Shown here: positions 1 through 8,384 of the stretch, one piece after another
How positions within the stretch are numbered: the stretch's first letter is position 1
Layout of the letters: each line of letters starts with the position of its first letter
Assembly (NCBI RefSeq): GCF_009724685.1
Contig: NZ_WMEF01000008.1
Location: 124,001-188,000 of the forward strand
Direction of reading: 5' to 3'
DNA length: 64,000 nucleotides
Source: Lysinibacillus cavernae
Lineage (GTDB): Bacteria > Bacillota > Bacilli > Bacillales_A > Planococcaceae
Made by a program: the position numbers and the translations under genes
Notes under the pieces: generated by a model
What the model was told of the DNA's origin: nothing
Databases searched by the model: none
What the model saw: only the letters and a program-made list of their open reading frames with translations

Positions 1-109
1 TGCTCCTTCACACTTTATATAATTAAGATTTTATAAAAAACATCAGACATTGACAATCAAATAACGTGATACATAGTGTGAAAAAAATGCATTCATTGTA
101 GATGGCGAT

Positions 110-118
110 TGCTATAAT
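110..118 (+). promoter_or_regulatory. Extended -10 promoter of the MBL-fold gene
   Basis: TGCTATAAT, a TGN extended -10 element, lies 66 bases before the start at 184. No good -35 is visible, which is common for extended -10 promoters. Confidence 0.45.
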
Positions 119-183
119 CGCTGGAATGTGAAAATGACTCACTATTCATTTTATGCTACACTTTTGTAAAAGGGGGAAAGTGA

Positions 184-1014
184 ATGTTTAAACGTGAAAC
201 AAGCATAGAAATTCAACATCATCATGATGTACAATGTGCACTTGGAAAAGTAGCAATTCAGGGGTTTGGCATGAGTGTTTACAGCTTTTTCGTTGATGGA
301 TTATTGATTGATACGGGTTCCTATTCGTTGGCAAAAGAGTTTCAATCTTTTTTCAATGATTTGCCCATTGAGCAAATCGCATTGACACATTCTCATGAGG
401 ATCATGCGGGTAATGCTGCTTGGCTTCAACAGCAAAGAGATGTTCCTATTTACCTTCACCTCGACTCTATTCAGCTTTGTGCTAAAGATGGGGATTATCC
501 ACTGTATCGCCAAGCACTATGGGGCGAACGACCAGCATTTATGGCTCAACCGATTAGTACTACATTACAATCAAATACGGCCGTATGGGACGTCATTGAA
601 ACACCGGGCCATACAACAGATCATCTAGCCTTTTATAATCGTCAAACAGGAGCTATGTTTACAGGGGATTTATATATTCAAACCAAAACAAAGGTTGTAC
701 TCGACGAAGAAAATATTGTACATACCTTAGCATCCTTAAAAAAATTAGTAAACTATGATTTTAAAGAAGTATATTGCTGCCATGCAGGTTATCTGGCAGA
801 TGGACGAGAACAAATTTTAAATAAAATTGCATATATTGAAGAAATGGAAGAGAATGTGCATCAACTTTTTAAGCAAGGTTATTCCGTAGAGGAAATGACG
901 AAAAGTATATTCCCTCGTGATTACCCGATCACCAAAGTGTCTGGTGAGCAATGGTCTTCCAAGCATATTATCACTGCTTTTATCAATCATTTTAAGCAAG
1001 GGTCCTTAACATAA
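184..1014 (+). CDS. MBL-fold metallo-hydrolase
   Basis: A cytoplasmic metallo-beta-lactamase-fold hydrolase of 276 residues. The signature HSHEDH (HxHxDH) is at residues 69-74, with further metal ligands expected in PGHTTDH near 142, FTGDLY near 160 and CCHAG near 200, so the dinuclear metal site looks intact. The C-terminal 70 residues are helical, as in glyoxalase-II-like and YflN-type family members. The ATG follows a purine-rich AAGGGGGAAAG site. It is a single-gene unit ended by a hairpin. The substrate cannot be told from sequence; thioesterase or lactonase activity is possible. Confidence 0.85.
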   Translation: MFKRETSIEIQHHHDVQCALGKVAIQGFGMSVYSFFVDGLLIDTGSYSLAKEFQSFFNDLPIEQIALTHSHEDHAGNAAWLQQQRDVPIYLHLDSIQLCAKDGDYPLYRQALWGERPAFMAQPISTTLQSNTAVWDVIETPGHTTDHLAFYNRQTGAMFTGDLYIQTKTKVVLDEENIVHTLASLKKLVNYDFKEVYCCHAGYLADGREQILNKIAYIEEMEENVHQLFKQGYSVEEMTKSIFPRDYPITKVSGEQWSSKHIITAFINHFKQGSLT

Positions 1015-1027
1015 GGGCTCTTTTTTT
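1002..1027 (+). terminator. Terminator of the MBL-fold gene
   Basis: A short GTCCTTA/TAAGGGC hairpin overlaps the stop codon and is followed by a run of seven T. The stem is short, so this is a weak call. Confidence 0.5.
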
Positions 1028-1140
1028 GTTGACTTGATAGAAGTTCCAAATACTTTGGTAAGCATAATAAAAATCTTTGTGAAAAAATGTGAATAAATTG
1101 TGACGGAACCAGGTGGAACAATGGATGCGCTTACATTAGT

Positions 1141-1158
1141 TTGTGAAAAAATTCTCAT
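1141..1158. promoter_or_regulatory. Rex- or Crp/Fnr-like operator
   Basis: TTGTGAA-AAAA-TTCTCAT matches the Rex consensus (TTGTGAA-N4-TTCACAA) at 12 of 14 informative bases. It also fits the Crp/Fnr pattern TGTGA-N6-TCACA with one mismatch. It lies about 210 bases upstream of the promoter, far for a simple repressor, so function is inferred only. Confidence 0.3.
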
Positions 1159-1351
1159 TTACACAAGAAAAATACTATGTGAAAAGTTGAACAGGTTAAA
1201 AGGCTATAGTTGTACACTTTTCAATAATAAGGACATTGTAATAATTATTTTAAAATAATTGATTGTGAAATGATTAATTTGACAGAAAAATGTATAATAA
1301 GTCGTAAAATGCTGTGCTATTAGAGAATTAAATAAATTAACTGAATATTTG

Positions 1352-1380
1352 TTGACTATATTTTCACAAAGTATTATGAT
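1352..1380 (+). promoter_or_regulatory. Sigma-A promoter of the malic enzyme gene
   Basis: TTGACT, a 17-base spacer and TATGAT, 42 bases before the ATG at 1423. The spacer contains TTCACAA, a half site for Rex-like regulators. Confidence 0.65.
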
Positions 1381-1422
1381 TCTGAAATATAATAAAAAAC
1401 TAAGGGAAAAGGATGGGATGGA

Positions 1423-2625
1423 ATGGACGTAATGAAAAAAGCATTAGAAATGCATGCACATTATAGCGGGAAATTGGAGGTAATTTCAAAGGTGCCGGTT
1501 CAAGATTCTTATGATCTTAGCTTGGCTTATTCACCTGGTGTGGCTGCGCCATGTGTAGAAATTGAAAAAAATCCATCACTTGTGTATGACTATACAATGA
1601 AAGGGAATATGGTAGCGGTTGTAACGGATGGTACGGCGGTTTTAGGGTTAGGGGACATAGGACCTCAAGCGGCATTACCAGTAATGGAAGGGAAGGCGAT
1701 TTTATTAAAGCGTTTTGCCAATGTTGATGCTTTTCCAATATGTTTGGATACGAAGAATACGGATGAAATCGTCAGCATTGTGAAGGCGCTTGCTCCGACG
1801 TTTGGTGCTGTAAACTTAGAGGATATTTCGGCGCCAAGATGCTTTGAAATTGAAGATCGTTTGCGTCAGGAATGTGATATTCCTGTTTTCCATGATGATC
1901 AGCATGGAACGGCTATCGTGGTAGGTGCAGCTATGATTAATGCCAATCGTATTGTGAAAAAGGATATCGCGACGATGAAGGTTGTTATTAACGGTGCTGG
2001 TGCTGCAGGAATTGCAATCTTACGTATTCTTGTGCAAATGGGCTATAAAAATATTTATATGTGCGATACAAAAGGTATTATTTATGAGGGACGTGCAGAA
2101 GGGATGAATCCCATTAAAGAAGCAGTCGCTCATTTAACAAATCCAGAAAAACTTCATGGTACACTCGATGATGCCCTTAGAGGTGCGGATGTCTTTATTG
2201 GGGTCTCTGTTGCGAATCTTTTAACAGAGGCGCACATTTCGTCCATGAATGAAAATCCAGTTGTGTTTGCCTTAGCTAATCCAAATCCTGAAATTACGTA
2301 TGAAAATGCCAAAGCTTGGGGTGTCCGTGTTATGGGTACTGGCCGTTCTGATTATCCAAATCAAATTAATAATGTCCTTGCATTCCCTGGCATTTTCCGC
2401 GGAGCATTAGATGTGCGAGCAACAGATATAAATGAGACGATGAAGCTAGCGGCAGTAGAAGCTATTGCCTCTCTTGTAAGTGATGAAGAATTAACTGAAG
2501 AATATATTGTACCGAAATCTCTAGATGAACGTGTTGTGGCAATTGTATCAAGAGCTGTAAGTGGTGCAGCAGTTGAATCAGGTGTATCGGAACTATTCCA
2601 ACAAAGTACGGCGTTATCTGTTTAA
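1423..2625 (+). CDS. NAD(P)-dependent malic enzyme
   Basis: Malic enzyme converts malate to pyruvate and CO2 with reduction of NAD(P). The 400-residue length is that of the short bacterial form (YtsJ/MaeA type without the C-terminal phosphotransacetylase domain). The N-terminal malic domain holds SLAYSPGVAAPC, the TDGTAVLGLGDIGP block and the metal-binding FHDDQHGTA. The Rossmann motif GAGAAG begins the second domain, and ALANPNPE follows. The ATG has AAAGGATGGGATGG upstream; the second Met at codon 4 is an alternative. It is a single-gene unit with its own promoter and terminator. Coenzyme preference is not decidable by eye. Confidence 0.93.
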   Translation: MDVMKKALEMHAHYSGKLEVISKVPVQDSYDLSLAYSPGVAAPCVEIEKNPSLVYDYTMKGNMVAVVTDGTAVLGLGDIGPQAALPVMEGKAILLKRFANVDAFPICLDTKNTDEIVSIVKALAPTFGAVNLEDISAPRCFEIEDRLRQECDIPVFHDDQHGTAIVVGAAMINANRIVKKDIATMKVVINGAGAAGIAILRILVQMGYKNIYMCDTKGIIYEGRAEGMNPIKEAVAHLTNPEKLHGTLDDALRGADVFIGVSVANLLTEAHISSMNENPVVFALANPNPEITYENAKAWGVRVMGTGRSDYPNQINNVLAFPGIFRGALDVRATDINETMKLAAVEAIASLVSDEELTEEYIVPKSLDERVVAIVSRAVSGAAVESGVSELFQQSTALSV

Positions 2626-2657
2626 CAAATAACGTCTCATTAAAAATAATGCGGATG

Positions 2658-2690
2658 GAGAAAAGTTGAATGCTTTTCTCTATTTTTTTT
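2658..2690 (+). terminator. Terminator of the malic enzyme gene
   Basis: GAGAAAAG and CTTTTCTC form an 8-bp stem around a 7-base loop, followed by a T-rich tail. Confidence 0.85.
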
Positions 2691-2869
2691 GATTTTTCTA
2701 GCGAAAATGCTCGAAAAATGTTGTTGTTTGATTTTTTATGTAATAAAATGAATGAGAATAATGTAACGATTTACATATTTCATTTAAGAAGAATAAATAC
2801 TTAATAATAATAGTTTTGTTTTTAAATTTAGGTCTAAAGTCTATGTAAAATGAAAGAGGCGTTTAAACT

Positions 2870-4618
2870 ATGAAATCATTATTTCAATTTAGATCCATTA
2901 AAGCGAAGCTAATAGCTTTCTCATTACTACTTTTAATGGTTCCCCTTATTATTCTAGGTTTTTCAAGCTATCAACAAAGTAAAGCAAATTTAGAGATGGT
3001 AGGAAAAGAGAATTTAAGAAATAGTGTGGAAATGACCATCGCTATGATTGAACAATTCAATCAACAGGTTGAGGCAGGTAATCTATCACTAGAAGAAGCG
3101 CAAGAAAAAGTAAAGATTGCTATTTTAGGAGAGAAGGATAGCGAAGGGAAGCGGCCAATTAATAAAAATATTAAACTAGGTGATAACGGTTATATATTTG
3201 TCGTTGACCAAAAGGGGAACTCCATCGCACATCCAAACATAGAGGGAACTAATGTTTGGGATGAACAGGATGATAATGGAGTTAAGTACATGCAAGAAAT
3301 GATTGCGAAAGGAAACGAAGGAGGTGGTTTTGTTAGCTATGCATGGGAACTACCAAATTCAAATCAACTGGCCGATAAAGGCGTTTATGCAGAAACAGAT
3401 CCTTATTGGGGTTGGGTCATCGGTGCAAGCACGTATTTAAATGATTTTAATAAACCAGCAGAGGATATTTTAAAATTAACAATTATAGTGATTGGTATTG
3501 CCATTATTGTAGGGATATTTGTTATTTGGCAATATGCAAGCAGTATGGCAAAACCAATTAACCGAGTGGCTCAAGCAATGGAACGATTTGCAGATGGAGA
3601 TTTATCTCAAGAAAGTATGACCATTCGATCAAAAGATGAAATAGGAAAGCTAGCCATCGCTATGAATCAAATGCAGCTGAAATTGAAGGACATGATTCAT
3701 AATATCGCAAAGGCTTCTGACTTGATTAATACTTCAAGTAAAGAACTAACACAATCAGCTAATGAAGTGAATATGGGGGCGGAGCAAGTTGCGATTACGA
3801 TGCATGAATTGGCATCGGGTGCAGAAGGACAAGCACATCATTCCAATGAATTAACTTCATTAATGGAACGTTTCACAGCAGATTTACAAGAAACAAATCA
3901 GCATGGTGCCCATATTCATCAATCTTCTGCGGAAGTATTAGAGTTAACGAACGAAGGCAGTCAGTTAATGACATCCTCAAATTCTCAAATGGTGAAGATT
4001 GATAGCATTGTACAAAATGCTGTTGAAAAAGTAAAAAAATTAGATGCACAAGCACAAGAAATTTCTAAGCTGGTCGTTGTAATTAAAGATATAGCAGACC
4101 AAACCAACCTTTTGGCTTTAAATGCTGCCATTGAAGCAGCTAGAGCTGGTGAACATGGCAAAGGATTTGCGGTGGTTGCGGATGAAGTACGAAAACTTGC
4201 AGAACAAGTAGCATTTTCAGTGAATGATATTACAACAATCGTCACAAATATTCAGCAAGATTTTGATGTTGTTACAAATTCGTTAGAAGATGGTTATCAA
4301 GAAGTAAAAGAAGGAACCAATCAAATAAAAGCTACTAGTGAAACGTTTAATACGATTAGTTATTCCATCAATGATGTTGTTGAAAGCGTGAAATTAATTT
4401 CAACCAATTTATCCAAAGTAACAGAAGATGGACGTAAGATGAACAACTCCATTCAAGAGATTGCGGCGGTGGCTGAGGAATCTGCTGCAGGTGTCGAGCA
4501 AACAACGGCTACAACAGAGCAGACAAGTAGCTCAATGGAGGACATGGCAGGAAAGTCCGCTCAGTTATCAGAATTAGCTTTACAATTGAAGACATTAATT
4601 GCTCAATTCAAACTATAG
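2870..4618 (+). CDS. Methyl-accepting chemotaxis protein with Cache sensor
   Basis: A membrane chemoreceptor of 582 residues that senses an extracellular ligand and controls CheA. Order: TM1 at about residues 14-34; an extracellular Cache domain at about 40-195 with [11 protein letters not shown] and [13 protein letters not shown]2 at about 203-224; HAMP ([17 protein letters not shown]) to about 278; then a long methyl-accepting coiled coil whose hairpin tip ([20 protein letters not shown]) is near residue 410. The protein is complete. There are no che genes next to it, so it is an orphan receptor. The Cache type suggests a small organic ligand such as a carboxylate or amino acid, but this is inference. 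Confidence 0.93.
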   Translation: MKSLFQFRSIKAKLIAFSLLLLMVPLIILGFSSYQQSKANLEMVGKENLRNSVEMTIAMIEQFNQQVEAGNLSLEEAQEKVKIAILGEKDSEGKRPINKNIKLGDNGYIFVVDQKGNSIAHPNIEGTNVWDEQDDNGVKYMQEMIAKGNEGGGFVSYAWELPNSNQLADKGVYAETDPYWGWVIGASTYLNDFNKPAEDILKLTIIVIGIAIIVGIFVIWQYASSMAKPINRVAQAMERFADGDLSQESMTIRSKDEIGKLAIAMNQMQLKLKDMIHNIAKASDLINTSSKELTQSANEVNMGAEQVAITMHELASGAEGQAHHSNELTSLMERFTADLQETNQHGAHIHQSSAEVLELTNEGSQLMTSSNSQMVKIDSIVQNAVEKVKKLDAQAQEISKLVVVIKDIADQTNLLALNAAIEAARAGEHGKGFAVVADEVRKLAEQVAFSVNDITTIVTNIQQDFDVVTNSLEDGYQEVKEGTNQIKATSETFNTISYSINDVVESVKLISTNLSKVTEDGRKMNNSIQEIAAVAEESAAGVEQTTATTEQTSSSMEDMAGKSAQLSELALQLKTLIAQFKL

Positions 4619-4625
4619 AAAAAAT

Positions 4626-4661
4626 CTCCCACTCTCTTAAATGAGAGTGGGAGTCTTTTTT
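4626..4661. terminator. Bidirectional terminator between MCP and Yip1 genes
   Basis: A perfect 11-bp stem (CTCCCACTCTC/GAGAGTGGGAG) with a 6-base loop and a T run. It touches the stop codon of the convergent membrane-protein gene. Confidence 0.93.
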
Positions 4662-5313
4662 ACATCATGCTAACACCCATAATTCCAATGAGGATGATAA
4701 AGAAAAGGACGAAGAACACGATGAATAAAATAATGCTTGGAATGAAGATGGTGAAGAAAGCCATCCAGTTAGAAATTTGGTGTGCTTCTGCTACTACACC
4801 TACTGAAATAACAAAAGACCAGATACTAACAACAATGGTTACTAAAATAGTTGGCCAAAAAATCCACGGCAATGCGCCCATAAAGTTCGGGTCCAATAAA
4901 GAATCTGGTGAAGTCATTATCCAAATGATGTAAAGAGGAATCAGTACGATAGATGGAACAGCTGTTAAGCTCAATCCTTTAAATAAGTCCGAATACGTAC
5001 CTGTACCCTTAAATAATTTACCAAATAGCCATGTGATGAGTGCAGAAAAGGCTGTTCCGATAATACCAGCGATAGGAGCGAAAATTACACATAATAATGC
5101 TAAAAGCCAAGGAGAAAAATTAGGAAATAATTCCGAATCAATTAGTCCAGACATCATAGAGCCAACATAACCAATAGACAAAATCAAAATGGCAAAACCG
5201 ATAGATTTTTCGTTAATCATATAACGGGCCGTTTGCTTAGGATGCAGCCAAACAGATAAAAATGGATTTAGTTTAGGCCTCTCCTCTGTCGTTGTCTCAT
5301 TATAGTTTTCCAT
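4660..5313 (-). CDS. Yip1-family integral membrane protein
   Basis: A 217-residue membrane protein of the Yip1 (DUF1282) type. It has a hydrophilic N-terminus of about 40 residues with RPKLNPFLSVWLHPKQTARYMI, typical of bacterial Yip1 proteins, then about five hydrophobic segments with the short polar loops of that family. The start is the ATG at 5311-5313, behind TTGGAGG with good spacing; the frame stays open 39 codons upstream but without a ribosome site. No function is established for the bacterial family. It is monocistronic, convergent with the chemoreceptor gene. Confidence 0.85.
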   Translation of the reverse strand: MENYNETTTEERPKLNPFLSVWLHPKQTARYMINEKSIGFAILILSIGYVGSMMSGLIDSELFPNFSPWLLALLCVIFAPIAGIIGTAFSALITWLFGKLFKGTGTYSDLFKGLSLTAVPSIVLIPLYIIWIMTSPDSLLDPNFMGALPWIFWPTILVTIVVSIWSFVISVGVVAEAHQISNWMAFFTIFIPSIILFIVFFVLFFIILIGIMGVSMM

Positions 5314-5413
5314 TAAACTACCTCCAAAATAATAGAATAATTGCGTATTACAGTAGTTAATATACGAGTGGAGCAAGGAAAAGTTTCGTTGAAAATAAAA
5401 TAAGTTTTCTACA

Positions 5414-5441
5414 TAAAAAAAGAGCCGCAACTGTCGACTCT
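5414..5441. terminator. Terminator of the purC-like gene
   Basis: AGAGCCG and CGACTCT pair (one G-T) around a 7-base loop. A-rich and T-rich tracts on both sides make it usable in either direction; it lies just beyond the purC-like stop. Confidence 0.75.
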
Positions 5442-5460
5442 TTTTCGGGGATTTTTTCTC

Positions 5461-6147
5461 TTATTCAGCTAACATTATCTTCTCAAGCTCTAATGGTTCG
5501 ATATATTGCTCACCTTTGTAAGCACGCATATTGCCACCAGAAATTTCATCGATTAATAAAATTTCATTTGTTTTGGCGTCACGGCCAAACTCTAATTTAA
5601 TGTCATATAGCGTTAAGCCTTTTTTTGCAAGTTCTGCTGCAACAAATTTAGAAATTTCAATTGTACGTTGTTTTAAAATGGCATATTCTTCATGAGTTAA
5701 CAGGTTTAACATCGCTAAAGCATCTTCAGAAATAGGGGGATCTAAACGATCATCATCTTTAATTGTTACTTCTACAAAGGAGTCTAAATCTTGTCCTTCT
5801 TTTACATATGCACCGTAGCGGCGTAGGAATGAACCGACAGCTTTGAAGCGGCAAATTACTTCTAAACCGCTCCCGAATACTGTAGCAGGTTTTACAGTCA
5901 TTGTTGCATCTTCAAAGTTTGCATCTACATAGTGAGTAGGAACACCTTGTTCGTTTAATTTAGAATAGAAATGCGAAGTTAAACGTAAGCCAGCTAAACC
6001 AGCACCATCGATTGTTAAACCAACAGTATTAGCACCTGGGTCAAACACCCCGTTTTCTCCTGTAACATCGTCTTTAAATTTTAGTAAATAATGACCGTCT
6101 TCTAATTTGAACACATTTTTTGTTTTACCTGTATACAATAATTCCAC
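5461..6147 (-). CDS. purC: SAICAR synthase, stand-alone diverged form
   Basis: Phosphoribosylaminoimidazole-succinocarboxamide synthase, which joins aspartate to CAIR in purine synthesis. Family marks are GKTKNVF near residue 7 (phosphate-binding loop), EVICRFKAVGSFLRRYG, DDDRLDPPIS, DIKLEFG and LLIDEISGGNMR. The 228-residue length is close to normal. The GTG start follows GGAGGG. Unlike the Bacillus enzyme coded inside the pur operon, it lacks the usual AGSMSKR-type segment (AVGSFLRRYG stands in its place) and sits alone with its own terminator. It may be the only purC or a paralogue; the window cannot tell. Confidence 0.85.
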   Translation of the reverse strand: MELLYTGKTKNVFKLEDGHYLLKFKDDVTGENGVFDPGANTVGLTIDGAGLAGLRLTSHFYSKLNEQGVPTHYVDANFEDATMTVKPATVFGSGLEVICRFKAVGSFLRRYGAYVKEGQDLDSFVEVTIKDDDRLDPPISEDALAMLNLLTHEEYAILKQRTIEISKFVAAELAKKGLTLYDIKLEFGRDAKTNEILLIDEISGGNMRAYKGEQYIEPLELEKIMLAE

Positions 6148-6265
6148 AAAAAACCCTCCAATATTTCATAGTACTCTAAAATTATAACACGAATGTTTTG
6201 AATGTTTAATAACTAAAATGTTCGTTTAAATAGATTGTTTGAATGTTTTATAACGAATTAGCAAA

Positions 6266-6305
6266 TTAAAAACAAGAAGATAACGAATGTTCGCTATCTC
6301 CTTGT
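6266..6305 (-). terminator. Terminator of gdhA
   Basis: A 16-bp imperfect stem (ACAAG at 6272-6276 pairs with CTTGT at 6301-6305; two mismatches) with a tight loop. On the minus strand it is followed by TTTTTAAT. Confidence 0.75.
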
Positions 6306-6361
6306 TTGAAATTAAGAATATTCCGATTTCTAACCTAGGGAACATTGAAAAAAGAACGGTA

Positions 6362-7735
6362 TTAATAGACGCCTTCAGTAAGCATGCCATCTGCTACTTT
6401 GATAAAGCCAGCGATGTTTGCGCCTACTACTAAATTACCTGGGAAACCATATTTTTCAGCAGCAGCTTTACTGTTAGTATAAATATTTTTCATAATTTGA
6501 TGAAGTTTCGCATCTACTTCTTCAAATGACCAAAATATGCGGCTTGAATCTTGCGCCATTTCAAGAGCAGATACAGCAACGCCACCAGCATTCGCAGCTT
6601 TTGCAGGACCGAATAATACACCTGCATTTAGGAATTCATTAATCGCTTCTAGATCTGATGGCATATTTGCACCTTCACCGATTGCTTTTACACCATTTGA
6701 AATTAATGTACGAGCTGACTCACCATTAATTTCGTTTTGTGTAGCACATGGTAGGGCAATATCACATGGAATCGTCCAAATACCTGTACAACCTTCTGTA
6801 AAAGTAGCATTTGGTCGGTTATTAACGTAAGTTGAAATACGCTCACCTTTTACTTCTTTAATTTCTTTAATAGCATCTAAATCTAAGCCTTCTGGGTCAT
6901 ACACATAGCCTGAAGAGTCAGAGCATGCCACCACTTTTGCACCATACTGTTGTGCTTTTTCAATTGCGTACGTAGAAACGTTACCTGAACCAGAAACAAC
7001 CACTGTTTTTCCTTCGAATGAATCGTTAGCATCTTTTAGCATTTCATTGACAAAATAAACGGTACCGTAACCAGTTGCCTCTTTACGAGCTAAAGAGCCA
7101 CCATAACCAGGAGTTTTACCCGTTAATACACCTGACTCGTTTGCTTTTGTTAAACGTTTATATTGGCCCCATAAATAGCCAACTTCACGAGCACCTACAC
7201 CAATATCACCAGCAGGAACATCGACATCTGGACCGATATGACGGTATAATTCAGTCATGAATGCTTGGCAGAAACGCATGATTTCTGAGTCAGACTTACC
7301 TTTTGGATCGAAGTTTGAACCACCTTTACCACCACCAATTGGTTGCCCAGTTAAAGCATTTTTAAAAATTTGTTCAAAACCTAGGAACTTAATGATGGAT
7401 TCGTTTACGGAAGGGTGGAATCGGAGGCCGCCTTTGTATGGTCCCATGACATTGCTGTATTGAACACGATAACCACGATTCACTTGCACTTGATTGTTAT
7501 CATCTTGCCAAGCTACACGGAAGGAAATGATGCGATCTGGCTCGACGATACGAGATAAAATATTAGCCTTAATATATTCAGGATGCTGTGCGAATACAGG
7601 TACTAATGAGATGAAAATTTCCTCAGCTGCTTGTAAAAATTCCGCTTGATGACTATTCTGTTGTTTTAGTTGCTCAAATACGCCATCTACGTATTCTTTT
7701 GCTAATTGTTCGTTGCTAACAGTTGTAATTGTCAT
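6362..7735 (-). CDS. gdhA: NADP-type glutamate dehydrogenase
   Basis: A hexameric glutamate dehydrogenase that interconverts 2-oxoglutarate plus ammonia and glutamate. It has the substrate block NVMGPYKGGLRFHP, the catalytic-lysine region PIGGGKGGSNFDP near residue 130, DVPAGDIGVGAREVGY, and a Rossmann domain with VVSGSGNVSTYA. The serine after the second strand (ACSDSSG) and the length (457 residues) favour the biosynthetic NADP class over the RocG/GudB catabolic class. I place the start at the ATG at 7733-7735, eight bases after GGGGG; the upstream ATG at 7748 overlaps that ribosome site. A sigma-A promoter precedes it. Confidence 0.93.
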   Translation of the reverse strand: MTITTVSNEQLAKEYVDGVFEQLKQQNSHQAEFLQAAEEIFISLVPVFAQHPEYIKANILSRIVEPDRIISFRVAWQDDNNQVQVNRGYRVQYSNVMGPYKGGLRFHPSVNESIIKFLGFEQIFKNALTGQPIGGGKGGSNFDPKGKSDSEIMRFCQAFMTELYRHIGPDVDVPAGDIGVGAREVGYLWGQYKRLTKANESGVLTGKTPGYGGSLARKEATGYGTVYFVNEMLKDANDSFEGKTVVVSGSGNVSTYAIEKAQQYGAKVVACSDSSGYVYDPEGLDLDAIKEIKEVKGERISTYVNNRPNATFTEGCTGIWTIPCDIALPCATQNEINGESARTLISNGVKAIGEGANMPSDLEAINEFLNAGVLFGPAKAANAGGVAVSALEMAQDSSRIFWSFEEVDAKLHQIMKNIYTNSKAAAEKYGFPGNLVVGANIAGFIKVADGMLTEGVY

Positions 7736-7765
7736 AGTTAAAACCCCCATTTAGTTGATAGGTGT

Positions 7766-7794
7766 ATCGTATATCTATTTTTCAAACTATTCAA
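7766..7794 (-). promoter_or_regulatory. Sigma-A promoter of gdhA
   Basis: On the minus strand, TTGAAT, a 17-base spacer and TACGAT. A loose TTGTGAA element (7808-7825) lies just upstream. Confidence 0.6.
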
Positions 7795-7910
7795 TAAAAT
7801 ACTTTTTGAGTTTGTGAAAATTTGAGCAAGAGGGGTCCGATAAAAAATATATTAAAATAATTATTGTGTGGTTGATTCATCTAATTATGAGAAAGGAATG
7901 ATGCCTTATT

Positions 7911-8384
7911 GTGAAGGTTCTAATAGACGCTGATGCCTGTCCAGTCGTGGATTTGGCGCTATCTATATCATCTGAGTTTGAGATTGAAACTATCTTGTTT
8001 TGCGATACATCGCACCGTGTGGAACGTGATAATGTAATAACAATTATTGTTCCAAAAGGTCCAGATTCGGTTGATTTTACGCTAGTGAACGCGCTTTCAA
8101 AACACGATATTGTCATTACACAGGATTACGGTTTAGCCGCAATGGTTTTAGCAAGAGGGGGGTATCCAATTGATCAAAATGGACGAGAAATGTCTAATGA
8201 AAACATAGAACGTTTGCTCGATATGCGCCATGTTGGTCAAAAAATACGGCGTGCAGGAGGAAGAACAAAGGGACCTAAAAAAAGAACACAAGAAAACAAT
8301 ATATCGTTTGAAATGAAATTTCGACAAATTTGTGAACGAGCAATTTTAGCTCGTAAAATGGAGGAATCTACAGGTGAAAAATGA
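7911..8384 (+). CDS. YaiI/YqxD family protein (DUF188)
   Basis: A 157-residue protein of the UPF0178/DUF188 family, which has a PIN-like nuclease fold. Typical marks are the N-terminal VLIDADACPVVD, VPKGPDSVDF, DIVITQDYGLAAM and the basic RRAGGRTKGPK stretch. The acidic residues D7, D9 and the later QDYGLA aspartate are all present. No biochemical role is established for the family. GTG start; its 3' end overlaps dsdA by 11 bases, so the two genes are probably translated together, although no functional link is known. Confidence 0.88.
   Translation: MKVLIDADACPVVDLALSISSEFEIETILFCDTSHRVERDNVITIIVPKGPDSVDFTLVNALSKHDIVITQDYGLAAMVLARGGYPIDQNGREMSNENIERLLDMRHVGQKIRRAGGRTKGPKKRTQENNISFEMKFRQICERAILARKMEESTGEK

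Larger units (their letters stand above)
1015..1422. other. Long leader region before the malic enzyme gene
   Basis: A 408-base AT-rich stretch with no credible gene. It holds the terminator of the previous gene, several TGTGAA repeats at roughly helical-turn spacing (1078-1103), a Rex/Fnr-like site at 1141-1158 and the promoter at 1352-1380. A second Rex-like half site, TTCACAA, falls inside the promoter spacer. Confidence 0.6.

Noticed and set aside
6148-6265. Purine riboswitch or PurR box before purC
   Set aside because: I looked for a purine riboswitch core and CGAA-type PurR boxes and saw no convincing match. The scattered CGAATGTT words (about 6190-6290) are repetitive but not arranged as a known PurBox pair.
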